Assembly: GCA_030704615.1 (NCBI GenBank)
Contig: CM060733.1
Coordinates: 24,864,001-24,928,000, forward strand
Reading direction: 5' to 3'
DNA length: 64,000 nucleotides
Origin: Takakia lepidozioides
Lineage: Eukaryota > Streptophyta > Takakiopsida > Takakiales > Takakiaceae
A model generated the notes under the pieces. It was given only the letters and a program-made list of their open reading frames with translations, had not been told where the DNA came from and made no database searches. Made by a program: the position numbers and the translations under genes. Positions 21,180 through 32,570 of the stretch are shown in pieces. Positions within the stretch are counted from its first letter, which is position 1, and each line of letters opens with the position of its first letter.

Positions 21180-21951
21180 CTCATCCAATACGGATAAAAA
21201 AGCAATAAAAGAGGAATGAAAAAATTAATATCCTGGTATTTTTCATCCGGTATGGATGGAAAAATAAGATGCCAGTGGCAACCCCCACAGAGGTAATTTC
21301 TCATTCTCTGGTGACTCATCCGTTATGGATGAAAGTCAATAAAAAATCATAGACTCAGCTTAGAGGTAATTCAGTGTCCACCTTGGTAGTTCATCTGGTA
21401 TGGATGAAAAATTGTTATTGGGCGGGTGAAAAAACTGTCAGAGTCCATCCGGTATGGATGAAAAAACAGGAAATTAACATTGATGAAATCGGCCAATTCC
21501 AAGGAGGGAGAGAGAGAGAGGGAGAGATCGGGAAACCAAAAATAAATAAATAAATGGGGGGGGACTGATTGAGCAGCAGCTGCTGCTGCTCAGTCAGTTC
21601 CCCCCCCCCAACATTTTTTTTTTATTCTTTGTTGCCCCCTCTCTCCCTCTTTCTCCCTCCTCGGAATTGGCCGGTTGCATCAGTGTTCTTTTCATGTTTT
21701 TCCATCTATACCAGATGGACTCTAAACAATGTTTTCACCCGCCCTATAAAGTTTTTCTGTCCATACCGGAAGAATTACCTGGGTGAACACTAAAAAACCT
21801 CTAAAAAGGGACTATAATTTTTCATTCCTCTTTTTTTGACTTTCATCTATACCAAATGAGTCACCAGAGAGTGAGGAATTACCTCTATAGGGGTTGTGAC
21901 ACTGGCATCCTATCTATGATTTTTCCATCCATGCCGGATGAAAGATACCAG

Positions 21952-21985
<34 letters not shown>

Positions 21986-22440
21986 CCTCTCCCTGTCTCT
22001 CCCTGTCTCTCCTTCTGGAAACTGGGTTTATGGAATTGTTGACTAGACTTCCATCTTTGAAAATTTTGAAAAAATTGAAAAATTGGGTTGCAGGGAATTT
22101 TGGATGTTTTTCATCCAAAATACAAATTTTTCCCTAGGGAAACATTTCTTCACTAAATACCTGTGAGTTGCAAAACTCCCGTCAATTTTTATTTTTTTCA
22201 ATCCAACCTGGATGAAAAAAGGACCTCAACTGACAGGACCTAAATACGAGCCAGACAGGTATAAAAAAGTTGTTTTAAACCCCCGATGTTTTCCATCTAA
22301 CCTAGATGAAATGCGGACTGCATCCGTCGAGTTCAAGACAGGATGAACGCACGATGTCTTTCATCTTCCACGAATGAGACAACGTCCATCGGGCGTACAG
22401 GCTGGCGAATGTTTTTCATCCTGAGAAGGATGAAGGACGG
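21180..22440. repeat. Cluster of TTTCATCC...GGATGAAA mini-hairpins
   Basis: About 14 imperfect palindromes of the type tttcatcc-(4-6 nt)-ggatgaaa, for example near 21246, 21317, 21390, 21447, 21926, 22198, 22290 and 22415, spaced about 50-110 bp. Loops such as ggtat, aacct and gagaa differ between copies. Similar hairpins recur at 23560-23830, 37180-37420, 40090-40450 and 43670-43970. Confidence 0.75.
21556..21609. repeat. G-run/C-run palindrome with AGCAGC centre
   Basis: Perfect-looking head-to-head structure: gggggggactgattgagcagc then gctgctgctcagtcagttccccccccc. Related structures lie at 34750-34790 and 44258-44314, with half-sites at 37660-37690. It probably marks abutting ends of the same repeat family. 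Confidence 0.75.
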
Positions 22441-22690
22441 GCCTGACAGGGGAAAACCCTACGCAACCCTACTGTCTTTCTTTTTGCGCTGCAAGAGCGC
22501 GCGCAGTGGCGGCTTGGGAGGAGCGATGGTGCTCGTGCTGCAGATACCTTGAGTTGCCAATCCTTGAGTGTTTATGGCTCCTGTGAGCGTCGACTAGGCG
22601 GGCTCTTTAAGGCGATGGTGGTGGCTTAGAGATGAGGGAAGATTCACTGTCTCAGTTGTCTGTTTTTTTGCTGCACAAGGGCCGGTTTAA
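21985..22690 (-). repeat. F1 repeat, truncated copy (reverse)
   Basis: Collinear with 39990-40700 and inverted relative to 36920-37660: shared words include ggcaatgcgg-like and gtttatggctcctgtgagcg, gcgctgc(g/a)agagcgcgcgc and gattcactgtctcag. No coding frame is kept between copies. Confidence 0.8.
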
Positions 22691-23094
22691 AGGGTAGCGA
22701 GCCAGTCAGTTTACCCTTGTACATACCTACCACCACCGGATATAGCAGGAGCCAGGACCTACCGAGCCGCGTAGGTAGTTAAAATCTAGTAGGTCGTAGA
22801 ATACCACATACAGCACCCCTCCTCAAATCCAGTAGAAACATGCCCCGTCAGCGAGTCCGCTCTAAAAATCGGTTATGTTCTTCTCCCCCTTCCCCTAGGC
22901 GGTCACTACAAGAAAATCGCAATTTTACTACATCTTGTTGCATACCTTAGTACCGTATTTATCAGTGCTGTATTAGTTCAGATGAGACAAAACGTCATTC
23001 ATAAAAGCATGGCCTATCTATCATGGCCTATCTTGGTCATTCATAGAAGCATGGCTTATAACCTTCCCAACTTCCCCTTTCTTTTCACATCACA
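22691..23094. other. Spacer with a MITE-like foldback fragment
   Basis: 22700-22790 is the inverted counterpart of 46285-46390 (ggatatagcaggagccaggacctaccgagccgcg-like, including the gtacatacctaccacc part). The string cactacaagaaaa at 22914 resembles a CACTA terminus but no convincing partner was found. The rest is unrecognised. Confidence 0.45.
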
Positions 23095-23339
23095 GTTCCT
23101 CTTGTTCCACCCAAACTAGGTGTGGGGTCTATGGCCACAATTACAGCAAATATCTTATGGGCACATTCTTTGACATTCCATTGATAGATTTGAGGAGAGC
23201 GTCTCTCCGGTGATAGAGCCAAAAGAGAGAGCCAAAGGCCCAGGCCCTTTTGGGGCCTAGTTATTGGCCAAACCTACACACACAACAGGTTGATGCTTAA
23301 GGAAAGGGATTTCAAGAGGATATCTGAAAACCCGGATCA

Positions 23340-23475
23340 ATTGTTTATTCGAAGGTAAGTCTTACTATCGGCGTCAACCCCTGACAATGGTAGGTTCTGT
23401 CCCTTTGTGTTCCGCTCAAACTGGGCGCGGGGTCAATGGCCACAAGGCTATTGCAAACAACGTCTTATGAGTACT
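23340..23475 (+). mobile_element. LINE 3'-end fragment (plus orientation)
   Basis: Matches, in inverted orientation, the last about 130 bp of the LINE at 53.99 kb: gttccgctcaaactgggcgc, ggtcaatggccacaaggct and acgtcttatgagtac. A more diverged fragment lies at 23095-23160. These are 5'-truncated insertions typical of target-primed reverse transcription. Confidence 0.75.
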
Positions 23476-25600
23476 CTCTCTCTCTCTCCCTCTCTCCCTC
23501 TCTCCCTCTCCCTCTATAACTCTTTGGATTTCATCTGGCCTTAACCTTTTGAGGTTATTTAGTTTTTCATCCCAACCTTTTTCATCCAAATCTGGATGAT
23601 ATTTACCATCTATTTCTTTCATCTAAACTGGATTATCTACATAAATAATGGTTACCTATTATAAAATCCAAGAGAATAATAAAACTACCATCATAAATGA
23701 TGGCAGTTATTAAACCTAAGCCTATACCATAACCCTAAAAGATACATTTCTATGGGATGTCATCCATTGACAAAGTGCCTCTCTTGGTAAAATGTGATAT
23801 TTCATCCACCCTGGATGAAAAATCGGGAAGTTTTGCCCTAAGCAGGCCGACACACTTCACAACACTGAACTCGTGCTTCAGTGAACCTTGATGATGCGCC
23901 GTATAAACCTGCTCCCCTGCTGCTACATGGTACTCGTGATGGCTGGCTCTTGGGATGCGCATTGGTGGTTAAACAGATTCTTCTCTGGCAGACGACAAAG
24001 CGGTGATCGCTTTGATCAGAAACTCATGGTTCTTTATTTTGCAGTGGCGCTTTTACTCCTTGTTGGGAAATACTCTATCCCTATTTATCTACAAATTACA
24101 TGTTGCTCTCTCTTTGTGTATGAGCCATTCTCTATCTGTGAACGCTTCTACTCTGATTGCGTTCTGTTGGAGACGATCTGTTGGACGCCATGGCGCAGGG
24201 CATACCACAAACACTCAAGGTTTTTTGAGTTTACCATTGCTTGAATTGTGATCTGTACTTGCTTTAGAATTCAACACTGACATGGATAGCAACTGTGAAG
24301 ACCTGCCATTTACCTGCTGCATCCTCACTAACACACATCGCTATGTGGTGGTTTTTGGGACGAACACAGGTGAGGGTCTTCACTTGTCTTGATTTCTTGA
24401 AGCTTGCAGCTCCTGTTCTTGCAAATGTGGATACTGCTGCTGCCTAAGCTGCTGATGCCATTTGCTGCTTCAAACTGCCACCATGCCGCTTCAGACATGC
24501 TCCAAGATGGCTCCAATGAGGATCTGCTTCTCTCCTTACCCCTGTTTCTGGTTTTTTACAACCACATTTGCATGTGTAGGAGTTAAGCTATGAAAGGTAC
24601 AAGGGTACAAAATAACAGTTATTACTCTGACTGCTTTGATACTTGGCTCTGAAATGAAACTTCTTGGTATGACTTTGATGGATCAAAAGGATAAGATTTG
24701 ATAGATAACACACATTCTTCAAGGCCCTCATATCATTTTGGTTTCATGGCTTGATAACAAACAGGGGTTTCTGAGCTGCTCTTTCACCTTGGCAGAGCTA
24801 TTTTATGAGGCCTTCCTCTCAGCTTGACTCTGTTGTGTCAAACAGATACACTTTGTTTAGGGAACACACACACTCATTAAAGCTCTCATAGCAGTCTGAA
24901 TTTGAGGGCTGATAGCAGGCAAATTTGGGATAATTTGCCTTGCTTCTGTTCTATGATTCCTGCTTGTGACACGACACTGAAACGTCACCTTCAGGCCAAC
25001 AATAGCCTCTAGGGAGAAGACTTGTTCAAAACCTGGATGTTGGCATGCAGCCTCATGATATATACCATGTCTTGAACCATGCCAATAGGGCAAGAGGAAA
25101 CATGATGTAAACCAGCAAATGCTTAAGGCATATTTGTTTGACTGTTTCAAACTCAACTTGAATTGTTTTTGAGCATGAGTCTTGGGGACTGTCCCAAGAC
25201 CTGCAATCTGGTTTTCACAACTTGTTTTGCTAAGGTGTTGTGTCTACTTGCAAATACTTAAGGCATGAATGGCTAGCTGTTTCAACTTGAAGTGCTATGA
25301 GCTTGATTCTGGGAAATATCCCCAAACCTACAATCTGGTTTTTGAAATGAGTTTGAAATGAGTTTTTGAAAAGATGGTGCAAACTATGGTGCTTTCATGA
25401 TATGATTGACGTGGAATCCCACCCTCCCACCCTGTTTTTTCAGAGACCCTGAAATGTAATGGGGTATTCAAATGAGATTGTAAACATGAAAGGGAATGTT
25501 AGATGGTGCCCTGTAAAGGGCTGTTTTGTCTTTCAATGACAATGACCTTAGCGGTCTTGTCCATGTCTTGACATGACATGTATATCTTCTCTCTCATGGC
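23476..25600 (+). repeat. F2 repeat, forward copy
   Basis: About 2.1 kb that reappears inverted at 42290-44020. It starts with a CT-microsatellite and mini-hairpins, includes the 90-nt foldback at 24295, and ends near gacaatgaccttagcggtc. A frame beginning near 23891 (MMRRINLLP) is partly conserved in the other copy (43607-43260) but both drift through indels into different frames, so I treat the unit as non-coding or decayed. Confidence 0.8.
24295..24383 (-). repeat. Conserved about 90-nt foldback, copy 2
   Basis: Outer stem GTGAAGACC/GGTCTTCAC, 9 bp, perfect. The second stem is partly broken in this copy (TTTACCT against AGGTGAG). The apical hairpin is CACAT-CGCT-ATGTG. It lies in the F2 forward copy, in the opposite sense to copies 1, 3, 5 and 6. 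Confidence 0.85.
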
Positions 25601-27410
25601 CTTGGGCTACAACAAACATCATCTTGAATACTACATTCTTTCATTGCCTTCAGCAGGTGCAATCTTCACATGCTAGAGAGCCACTAAATCACAAAGAAGA
25701 GAACCTACCTCACCAAAAATACGGTATTTGTGAAACTTGCCTTTAAAGTCACATTGTCATAAGCACTATATGCATTTCAACATGTATATTGTCTGCCAAG
25801 GGGAAAAACTGCACATTCTTTGGTCAATTTTGGAGTAATCAGTATTTGCAAAATTGGCTGCATCCTCATGTTCAGTATTGGCCAGAATGTCACAAAACTG
25901 TTGATCACAGAGAAATTCCGATGCCCAGAAAGGATTCGTGCACATCTTTGCAATCTTCTTTGTAAACCTCCATGACATCTATGAACATATAGCCATTATG
26001 TTGTTGTACTATTGTCATCCTAAAAGGAAAATTTTAGTTGAAGTCTTAACTCTTTTTTACCACTTAACCATAGCTCTTACGGATCGATCATCTTTTCATC
26101 CACCTACGCACTGCTACTGGTGGTAGATCCATAAAGACCCTAAAGCCTATTCTAGAAACCTGTTTGGGGAATTTCAAATTGGCCCAAACTCGGTCCACCC
26201 CTCTGCCTAAGCAACTTCTAAAGCGAGCAAAGAGATACATGAACATGTCACATAATGTTGCAGCTGTTTCACAAAAAATGGGTTATTAATGTTGCACTAG
26301 GATAGGGAGCCGAGAAACAGAGGAAGAGTGGATAACACTTATTGGCCCGACAACGGTAGAGTGTCCCTAGGCAATATTGTAGCCTGCACTAGTAAAAAAT
26401 TCCTCGCTGGTGAACATATCACTACATAGATCTGTTAGGTCATACCACATCCATTTCAATCCATCTTCAGGTGGTAATGAATGAGTAAACAACGAATGTG
26501 TTATACATTGTGAAGGGCGTAGTGGTGCTATCTACCTTTAGTCCAGTTGTCATGAAGAACCCCAAGTTGCTGCATTTTACAAAATACAGTGCAAACTACA
26601 TGTCTTAATTATTACTTGATATCCAAAAGCATCAGCTAAAACCTGATCAAGAAGCAAGATCAAACCCCAAAAATCAATGTTACCTGATTATCCATAGTTC
26701 TGACTCACTCAGCGAGATGGCCGGAGTGTTTTATATCCAGCCCCAAAAGACATGTCAGTCCATAGCTAGAAGCAGTTTTGAGGTAAAACCACGATTAATA
26801 TTATTAATATTATTATTGGTTAACAGGGGGATTGAATCCCTGATTATTTATTATAAATTACTTGTAGTGGAAATATAAAGCACTATGAGTAGAAAACCTC
26901 CCATATTCTCAATTAATTAAATGTGAAGATTATGAGGATATTTTGGCACTGGGTGGTGAAAACCACATCAATTAGGGTTGTTCAGCTAGCTGTTATAGTA
27001 GCACAATTTGACTTAGAAATAAAGCACATGGACGTTCAAACGCCATCTCAATGTGAATATCTATATGGATATATCAAAAGACTTAATTAAAAATCAAACA
27101 TAGACTTGGTCTGTAAATACATAGATCCGTATATGGAAATAGTAGGCCCCAGACAATCCTGGCCATCTCTGGTCACCTGTGGCATTAATTTTACGTCACG
27201 TGGAGGGACAAGTTCCCCTCCATATCAGTGGAGTGGAATCCATGAACATTCATTTACCGCCAGATACCATTTGTATCCAACATCCTTTTCGTTAAGACGG
27301 GCAGCAATACACTCATCCTCATTAGATTTCACTAAAGAAGAGACTTAAAATCACAGAACTGAACCCGACCAGATCGCAAATGGAAGATAGAAAACTGTCC
27401 TCCAGCTTAC
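25601..27410. other. No gene recognised
   Basis: AT-rich sequence with scattered short open frames and no recognisable domain. 26790-26870 contains ttattaatattattattgg and a cttgtagtg string. If the Hsp70 exon at 27411 belongs to a live gene its first intron would run through here, but no second exon was found. Confidence 0.4.
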
Positions 27411-27672
27411 CAAGATCAATCCCAACGACCTTCTCAGAAACAACGCGTACAGGCCCCACACTCGGGGATCGCCTTGCCTTGCGGCCGCTTTCATTTTTCG
27501 AAATCTGCGCATCCCCTCCGAAGAAAGATCTCTGCGTATTCCACTGCTCGAGGAGGGAGCAATTCCTATGGTTGATGATGCCGCAAGGAGAAGCATTCTC
27601 ATTGAAAGAGACACTACCAGATCTTGGAAGGTGACTCTGAAGTAACCCAAGGGATCCCACAATAGCTGCCAT
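27411..27672 (-). pseudogene. Exon 1 of a plastid stromal Hsp70
   Basis: Begins with ATG and encodes about 75 residues rich in Ser, Arg and Asn, fitting a chloroplast transit peptide, and then RVVSEKVVGIDLG, the invariant start of plastid Hsp70 ATPase domains. The reading frame stops matching exactly at a splice donor, CTTG/GTAAGC at 27411-27410, just before the family's TTNSAV residues. Stromal Hsp70 is an ATP-driven chaperone for protein import and folding. No later exon appears in the 27 kb downstream on this strand, so this is an orphan exon, captured or cut off by transposons, or followed by a very long intron. Confidence 0.75.
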
Positions 27673-28504
27673 GATAGTCCAGTACCTTCACAATACAATT
27701 GCAAGCAATTCCATCGCCTTAGTCGACCAAATATGCGCCCGATTCTCCACACAGATTTAGCGACCTCCGTGTTTACACTCAACTCTGTCTGAAACCGTCT
27801 ATCTCTTTCCTTAGCATTATCGATCCCACACGCCCCAAATTTCGTATGCCGTGTGGTGAAAATCTGTTCCCAATTTCCTCCGTCTATCTTCTCCAACCGT
27901 GCACGCTTTCGCAGGGGAGGAATTCCCAGCAGTTCATCATCATTCCCTCTATGCCTGATTTCAGAAGAGACGATCGGAGGTGACATTGGGTGCAATGCCT
28001 AGGAGGCGAGGTTGCATGTTAATTACCGCAATCTGCCTCTCACTATCTTCCACAACCGAAGTGGGCTTCCACTTGGCGTACACTTGGCACTGACAGGTTC
28101 AGTGCTGACTAGGTCTTGTGCGGGGTGCAGAGTTTTTTTTTAAAACTCGGAAAACAGCACAAGTGGCTACAGAGTTTTGAAAAAATTAGGCATATATTCT
28201 GTTCATCCATTCAAATTAGGAAAAAAATCATCCACATCCGTACTTTCATCCATTCATATCATCCACATTTGGCGAATTCATCCATTATTATTATTATTTT
28301 TGGAGAAATTTGGCGATTTCATCCATGAAAAAACATGGAATTTTCTACGGAATATTCTTTTCTATTTTTGAGGTCGCCATTTGGCGAAAATTCGCCCAAA
28401 ACAAAAAACGCTGGCGGTTTCTAAAACACCAAAGTACTAGGACCCACTACTTCATCTTCATCACCTCTATATTGGCGACAAAAGTAAAAAAAGAAGTATG
28501 ACAC
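27673..28504. other. Region upstream of the Hsp70 exon, with tcatcca repeats
   Basis: 27673-27995 reads open on the minus strand with a basic N-terminus (RKRARLEK) but I do not recognise a protein; it may be 5' UTR. 28200-28340 has repeated tcatcca words, similar to the mini-hairpin clusters elsewhere but mostly half-sites. Confidence 0.4.
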
Positions 28505-28690
28505 CTCCCAAAGGGAGCGTAACTTATGGTGTCACTCACTTCACAGTGACACATGGGCTACTTCCAGCTAAAAGGTGGACACCTTCATGACACACCAGAC
28601 CGTGGTTTGAACCCACAACCACATCCAACGTGGTATGTGCCCATTACCACTGGCCTACATGTTGGTTGTCAATGGCGACAAACAGACCTT
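28505..28690 (-). mobile_element. tRNA-derived SINE-like element
   Basis: On the minus strand a B-box GGGTTCAAACC (28604-28614) lies about 45 nt after an A-box-like TAGGCCAGTGG, the internal RNA polymerase III promoter arrangement of tRNA-derived SINEs. The body (gcgtaacttatggtgtcact on the plus strand) recurs as gcgtaacttgtggtgtcact at 59219. Confidence 0.5.
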
Positions 28691-28827
28691 GGCACAGGTG
28701 AGTGGCCTCTCTGCAGAGAGGTTCTTGTGCACTTGGGAAGAGAAGTAAAGGGTTTGAACTGTAGAGTTTTTCATTATTATATAATGCATTGCCTGTTCAT
28801 TTGAAGGTTTTGTTCTCTTCGTTGAGG

Positions 28828-29030
28828 TTGTTAGAGCATCTCCACCGGGGGTCCCTAAATGCCCCTGCAACGGCAAAGGAGCCCCCGGCCCTGGTATCCG
28901 CGCCCCCGGGGCCCGTACTTTTGTGCAGGATACAAGGTCAAAGACAATGTGGTGAGGGCACCTTCTTCTTCGATCTATTTCAGCCTGTTTTGCCCTCTCA
29001 TCAGACTCGGCCTTGAATATTGAATCTGTA
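28828..29030. repeat. MITE-like start and a dispersed host-like segment
   Basis: The phrase agagcatctccaccggggg resembles a common plant MITE or transposon terminus. 28975-29030 (cctgttttgccctctcatc, then agactcggcc) recurs at 61650-61705 with a few changes, showing a dispersed repeat or duplicated gene fragment. Confidence 0.4.
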
Positions 29031-29257
29031 AGTTAGCTCGTTGGGTGGATCTGTGGTGGTTTAGAGTGACTTTGACAAGTTGCTGCTGATGTAGCACCAA
29101 GAAAGTATCCAAAAATAGGTAACAAAGTGAAGGACTCTACTAATACATGAGAATTCCTCTCCCATATACATAGACAAGCCTCAGTTCACCCTTAGTGATG
29201 TCTCTCATCATCTCTCTTTGCACTACCAGGCCAATGTTGTATAGACCAACAGAACAG

Positions 29258-29430
29258 GGGTACCTTTTTGGCACGTTTGATGGCAACAGTTCTACCGTCC
29301 CTGAGCTTGCCTCGATAGACAGTACCAAACCCTCATTGCCCAATGTTGTGTGACTCAACAAAATTAGATGTGACTCTGTTTAGCTCAGCCATGGTGAATA
29401 TTAATGCTCCTGTAGGCTTATGTTGTAAAG
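29258..29430 (-). pseudogene. Receptor-like cytoplasmic kinase fragment (glycine loop)
   Basis: The minus strand encodes MAELNRVTSNFVESHNIGQ, a stop, then GFGTVYRGKLRDGRTVAIKRAKK. This is the start of a plant protein kinase domain: the glycine-rich loop GxGxFGxVY, with a stop codon in place of the second Gly, and the VAIK lysine. The wording is closest to calmodulin-binding receptor-like cytoplasmic kinases. No later kinase motifs (HRD, DFG) follow, so it is a dead fragment. Confidence 0.75.
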
Positions 29431-30599
29431 CATGATGTGAAGGTCACACGGCCCCTCAACGCACAGCCCACTCAAGGAAGACACTCGGCAAATTGCTGCT
29501 CCTGCTGCCACACCACCAGCAATGCGAAGGTACACGCGCATGCACTCACCTCACCTTGTGACACTCAACGCACCCGCAGAGTCGATGATGGCAATCAACC
29601 TTCGCACTAGACGTACCTCTAGTGAATTCAACAGCGACATGTGCAGCAGCCACTCTGACTCCAAAAAGTCTCGAGGACCCATGGAGCTTGGCCATTTACA
29701 AATCATGGACACATCAAGTTCTCCACCCACACCCCAGCTATAGCTGGGCTAATCCTACACTGGAACAATTAGCGGAAGACTCCAATGCCCCTTTCATAAC
29801 AGAGGAACGATCAGGCTTCGAACTCCAAAGCCTGGGTCTCAGTCACACTGAGACTTATGACATGTAATATTGCCTCAACTCGTACCCGCGTGTCCCCCAA
29901 TTCTTCTTCCAAGCAAAGCGGCCATATGGAAAAGAGGGTCTCACTCGTACCTGCGTACCAACACCTAAATGACCACTTCTCTTCCTTTCTTCCCCACCCC
30001 TCCACCACTACCCACAAGCCGACACACCCAATAGCCACCTTTGGGCTGCCAGCCTACCAAAACCCATCCCTAATCAATACCACACTCAAACTAAACATGT
30101 ACCCCGTACACCACCTCCTTTTCTCACTAATCATCATCATCTCTGCAATACCCTCAATATGCAATGACTACTTTAAAACCCAATCAGACACTCATGTATG
30201 TTCATTATTACAACAACTGCACAATTTACCCACACTATCCCATAGCTACCTAGCACCCCCGCACCCCTTGCGTAGCCTTCACGACTCTCTTAATTTGCTA
30301 CAAGCCAAGCATGGTGAAATCCATAAAATACTGGGGAATCACCTGACACACCCAAATACACCCACACAAGAAATAGCTCATATCACCAGCAAATTCCCAT
30401 TCCACTCGTAAAAAATACTCACTGCAACTCTACTAGCCAATTCAAGCATCCCGGGATATACACCCCCACCCACAACATCACCGCCTACCCCTCCACTCTG
30501 CACACATAGCCCTACCAAATCCCCAAACCCCCCTAGAGCCTCTAGCCCCCCACACACATCCCCCTCTCAACATGCACATTCACTCAACATAACCCACTT
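29431..30599. other. Unrecognised stretch before the LINE relic
   Basis: 29857-30411 is open on the plus strand with a Pro/His/Ser-rich, hydrophobic-patched product and could be the remains of LINE ORF1 or a linker, but no motif supports this. 30420-30600 is C-rich and non-coding. Confidence 0.35.
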
Positions 30600-31830
30600 G
30601 GAATGTCGGATCACTTGCCACCAGCATTCAAAGCCTAATCCATCTCACGGACTTTACACCCCCGTATATGATCCTCTTACAAGAAACTAAACTCAACACA
30701 CACAACCCCAACAGTTCCTACATCAACAAACTCCTACCAGCCTACTATATGGTATATATGGAAACTCACTCACAGCCGCACAGTGCCTAGCCAGACGCTC
30801 TGCACCATATCATCCTACCAGAGGTGGGGTGGCTTTAGGCATCCTTCGCACACACCACTCCCCTAGCACCACGGTCAAAATACCTGTGGCACTCCCCCTC
30901 CGGTCACACCTCCAAATCGTCAAACTACACCTCCCGCGCTCCCCCCCATTACCATTATCCACCTATACATGCCCTCACACACCGAAGATCTACCCCTGAT
31001 TCCTGATATCTTATTTACTATCTCCAACACACTCACCCAATCCTCCCCCCTTTCCCAACAGTACATCCTAGCAAACGACTTCATGAGGGATATTGCCCTC
31101 AAGGGCCACACATACAACGGTATACACAAAACTCCGTCCTCAACAGATGATCATGAATGGGCAAAATTTACTCAAACACATCACCTCCGGTATATCCCTG
31201 CTGATCACCATTATTCTAGACAACGCAGACTCAATTACTCCTCCCTAAGCCTTCTTGACAGTTTTTATCTCAAAACACAAAATGACATTCCGACATACCT
31301 TAACAGTCATGTACACATTAATAGCCTATGCAATTCAGACTATTACCCCGTCTCAATCAACTTCCCGCCATCCCTCATCCCCTTCAGACCCATCCCACCC
31401 ATACATGTCCCACCACCGCAATCTAGAATTTTATCCCCCCCTCCTCCAAAATAACATAGTCACCTTTCTAAAACACTTCCAACCAACATCCTCATACCTC
31501 ACGCAAAAACTAGCTGACATACTCTCCGAAGCAAACCTTGCGCAATCCCCTGAAAAAAACTGACCGAATCTGAGATCATACTCGCCACCTCTATGCAAGA
31601 AATGACCAAAATTGTCATTGTCACCTGCTCTGCCCCTCCTGAAATTCCACAAACTACACGCTCAAAACAAAGTGGTGGCTACCTTACCCGTACTCAAAAA
31701 CGCACATGGACATCACATCTTAACACATACCATACGATAAGACGAGCCCTCACCATTAGATCCCTACCACTACCCCCATACACCCAGAGAATAACTAGGC
31801 AACGGACCCTCGTATCACCTTTTTAATTAC
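30600..31830 (+). pseudogene. LINE endonuclease relic
   Basis: Broken frames recall an APE-type endonuclease of a non-LTR retrotransposon in order: MILLQETKLN (30669), RGGVALGILRTHHSPSTTV (30820), ILANDFMRDIALKGHTYNG (31068; the GDFN motif is changed), then SDYYPVSINFPP (31338; SDH motif changed). A spacer with YLTRTQKRTWTSHL follows. Several stops and frameshifts make it inactive. Confidence 0.6.
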
Positions 31831-32389
31831 CCTAATAACATGTCAAGCACTTATGCCCCCACCTATCAATCCCCAAGATATTCCTAACTGGATAGCTGCT
31901 CTCACCACAATGCTCTCAAACTATGGTGAACATCACCAAATTCTCAGTGACCCCCAAAAAGGATTCCGAGCTTCGCGTAGCACAACACAAAGAAGCACTC
32001 AACGATCATGGACGTCTTGGTACCATTTATCAGGGGCTCATCAAATACCTCGCATTAAAATACAATGGCCTCTACTCACTGTCATCCTTGCACCCACAGG
32101 CCTGCCTGCACTCCCCATCTGCTCGGACATTACTCATCCTACGTCATATGAAAATTAGCATACAAACCGATCTTCCAGATTACCCAAACATCGCATCACC
32201 CCTAGAACAAGCATGGCTTAGGTACCAGCCCTTTCTTATCACAATTCGACATCTCCTATCCCAAACAAAAAATCCCCATTCTTACCTATTTCAAATAGCG
32301 TCACATTACCACTCTCACCCAACTTACTACCGCCACCAGCCACCGACTCTTAAAACCAAGCGAATTTACTCTTAAATTCTCTCGTGCTA

Positions 32390-32570
32390 CGACCAAAACC
32401 AGCCGATACCTTTCATCATATTTGTATTGATATCCAAGCTTACCGCGGGCTAGCCATCTGAGTAGGGGTTCGAGGAAGATAATGAATAGGTAGGGGCTTA
32501 AGGTGTCGCCTTGGATAGTGCCTCGAAGGATGGGGATAGGCGGGGTGATGCTTTTGCAACGCCAAGGCGA
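32390..32570 (-). pseudogene. LINE reverse transcriptase fragment, inverted
   Basis: The minus strand encodes PILRGTIQGDTLSPYLFIIF then LEPLLRWL, the block of LINE RTs that contains QGDxLSP. It points opposite to the endonuclease relic at 30.6-31.8 kb, so the two are either different insertions or an inversion. The YADD active-site block that should follow is absent. Confidence 0.75.

Noticed and set aside
23888-24244. ORF MMMRRINLLP... as a protein gene of the F2 repeat
   Set aside because: The second copy keeps the start but indels move the rest to other frames, so no coding constraint is visible.
22914-26869. CACTACAAG at 22914 and its inverse CTTGTAGTG ending 26869 as ends of a 4-kb CACTA element
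   Set aside because: Only 9 bp agree and the flanking triplets (ggt, gaa) do not match as a target-site duplication.
27351-27995. 215-codon minus-strand ORF overlapping the Hsp70 exon
   Set aside because: Over the exon it is the out-of-frame shadow of the transit peptide; the upstream part has no recognisable domain.
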